From contig JADGRC010000164.1 of assembly GCA_017881245.1 (NCBI GenBank), positions 1-34,253 on the forward strand: DNA of 34,253 nucleotides, in the 5' to 3' direction. Below are positions 33,562 through 34,253 of the stretch, piece after piece; positions within the stretch are counted from its first letter, which is position 1; every line of letters begins with the position of its first letter. A program made the position numbers and the translations under genes. This DNA is from Pseudomonadota bacterium (GTDB lineage Bacteria; Myxococcota_A; Polyangia; Fen-1088). Below the pieces are notes generated by a model. It saw only the letters and a list, made by a program, of their open reading frames with translations, ran no database searches and had not been told where the DNA came from.

Positions 33562-34253
33562 TCAAGGCACGGACGCGCCCGTCGCGCGACCGAGTGCCGC
33601 GACCGCCACGTTGAGGTCGTAGACCGACTGGAGGTAGCGGGCGCGCATCTGAAAAAAAGCGTTCAGGGCCTCCGAAAAGTCGCGTGCCTCGGCGAGGCCG
33701 ATGGCGAAATTCTGGGCCACGGCCGTGACCCAGGCCTTTCCCGCCTTCTGTCCCTTGTTTAGCGCCTCCACGCGGTCGGACGCCTCCGTCACTTCGGCGT
33801 AGGATTTTTGAATCTCGAGAGCGATGCCACCGAGGGCTTCGCGTCGGCGCAGCTCGAATTCGTCGGCTTCGGCGTGCATGCGATCCGCGCGCGCCAATCT
33901 CGGTCCCAAATCGAGCGGCACGCGCAATCCGGCGGCCACCCCGGCTCCGAACGAGTTGAATGGGTTGGACAGGAAGGCGTTCTTCGGCGTGTCGACGGTG
34001 GGCGCATAGGCGAAGGCGGCCGTTCCAATCAGGAACAGGTCCGGATACTCGCGCCGCCGCTCCAGATCCGAAAGGGCGTGCTTGGCCTTCAGCGCGAAGT
34101 CGAGCGCGCGAACCTCTGGACGATTGAACCGGGCCTGTTCCTCGTAGTAGGTCACCGGCCGTTTTGGGACATCGATCGGTTCGAAATCGGAATCGTCGAT
34201 GTCCAGATCGGCCGGTGCGTCGGGCCCAATCAGCGTGCGCAGCCCGACCAGCG
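33562..34253 (-). CDS. TolC-family outer membrane efflux protein (5' part beyond window)
   Basis: Only the C-terminal part, about 229 residues, is in the window; the frame stays open to the right edge. It shows the TolC pattern of the second repeat: RPEVRALDFALKAKHALSDLERRREYPDLFLIGTAAFAY, then a barrel segment with FGAGVAAGLRVPLDLGPR, followed by a long coiled-coil helical hairpin (about SYAEVTEASDRVEALNKGQKA). It would form the outer membrane channel of a tripartite exporter. An in-frame GTG at 34155 would give a 197-residue protein, but the frame upstream also reads as family-like sequence (LVGLRTLIGPDAPADLDIDD), so this is not the true start. Confidence 0.85.
   Translation of the reverse strand, partial: LVGLRTLIGPDAPADLDIDDSDFEPIDVPKRPVTYYEEQARFNRPEVRALDFALKAKHALSDLERRREYPDLFLIGTAAFAYAPTVDTPKNAFLSNPFNSFGAGVAAGLRVPLDLGPRLARADRMHAEADEFELRRREALGGIALEIQKSYAEVTEASDRVEALNKGQKAGKAWVTAVAQNFAIGLAEARDFSEALNAFFQMRARYLQSVYDLNVAVAALGRATGASVP

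Noticed and set aside
1-34253. tRNA, rRNA, insertion sequence, phage or integrase genes
   Set aside because: None recognised on either strand by eye; a covariance-model or profile search could still find a short RNA gene.

Overview
The window is G+C-rich DNA with tightly packed genes, several GTG starts and many 4-bp stop/start overlaps. It contains a glycine-rich secreted protein, a MopE-like Asp/Cys-rich motif inside a sulfatase-fold protein, a fused MFS/spermidine-synthase-like protein, and an ECF sigma/anti-sigma/DUF4097 operon. Together these suggest a Myxococcota (deltaproteobacterial) chromosome. This is inference from gene content; there is no rRNA or other taxonomic marker here. I see no tRNA, rRNA, transposase, integrase, phage gene or CRISPR array, so this looks like ordinary chromosome and not a mobile island.

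Layout, left to right. (1) A glycine-rich secreted protein (+) faces a GT39-like membrane glycosyltransferase and a small unknown gene (-). (2) A three-gene overlapping operon (+) holds coaBC, an unknown helical protein and a family-4 uracil-DNA glycosylase. (3) An outer-membrane phospholipase A (pldA, -). (4) A five-gene catabolic operon (-) runs from an aldehyde dehydrogenase of the glutamate-semialdehyde type through two class-III aminotransferases to both subunits of a 3-oxoacid CoA-transferase; all four junctions are 4-bp overlaps. (5) Facing it are an HU-like protein and an adenosine-deaminase-like enzyme (+), then a reduced RND/MMPL-like membrane protein and a TPR-like protein linked by 4-bp overlaps.

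(6) Two divergent sulfatase/alkaline-phosphatase-fold proteins follow. One is an integral membrane chimera and the other a lipoprotein. Three tandem 20-bp repeats, each with a GAC-N4-GTC dyad, lie between them. (7) A small 68-aa gene with a very strong ribosome binding site faces a PfkB-type kinase whose catalytic Asp is Ser. That kinase sits behind the large MFS/SpeE-like fusion with a C-terminal TPR-like tail. (8) Divergent from these is an operon of ECF sigma factor, zinc-finger anti-sigma factor and DUF4097 protein. (9) Last come a calcineurin-like phosphoesterase, a secreted unknown protein, and the 3' part of a TolC-type outer membrane efflux gene that runs off the right edge.

The parts most likely to be undescribed are the five-gene catabolic operon (its enzyme set fits removal of both amino groups from a diamino acid and activation of the resulting oxo-diacid), the divergent sulfatase pair with its repeat array, the PfkB protein without its catalytic base, and the reduced RND-like/TPR pair. 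No known defence or mobile system was recognised.
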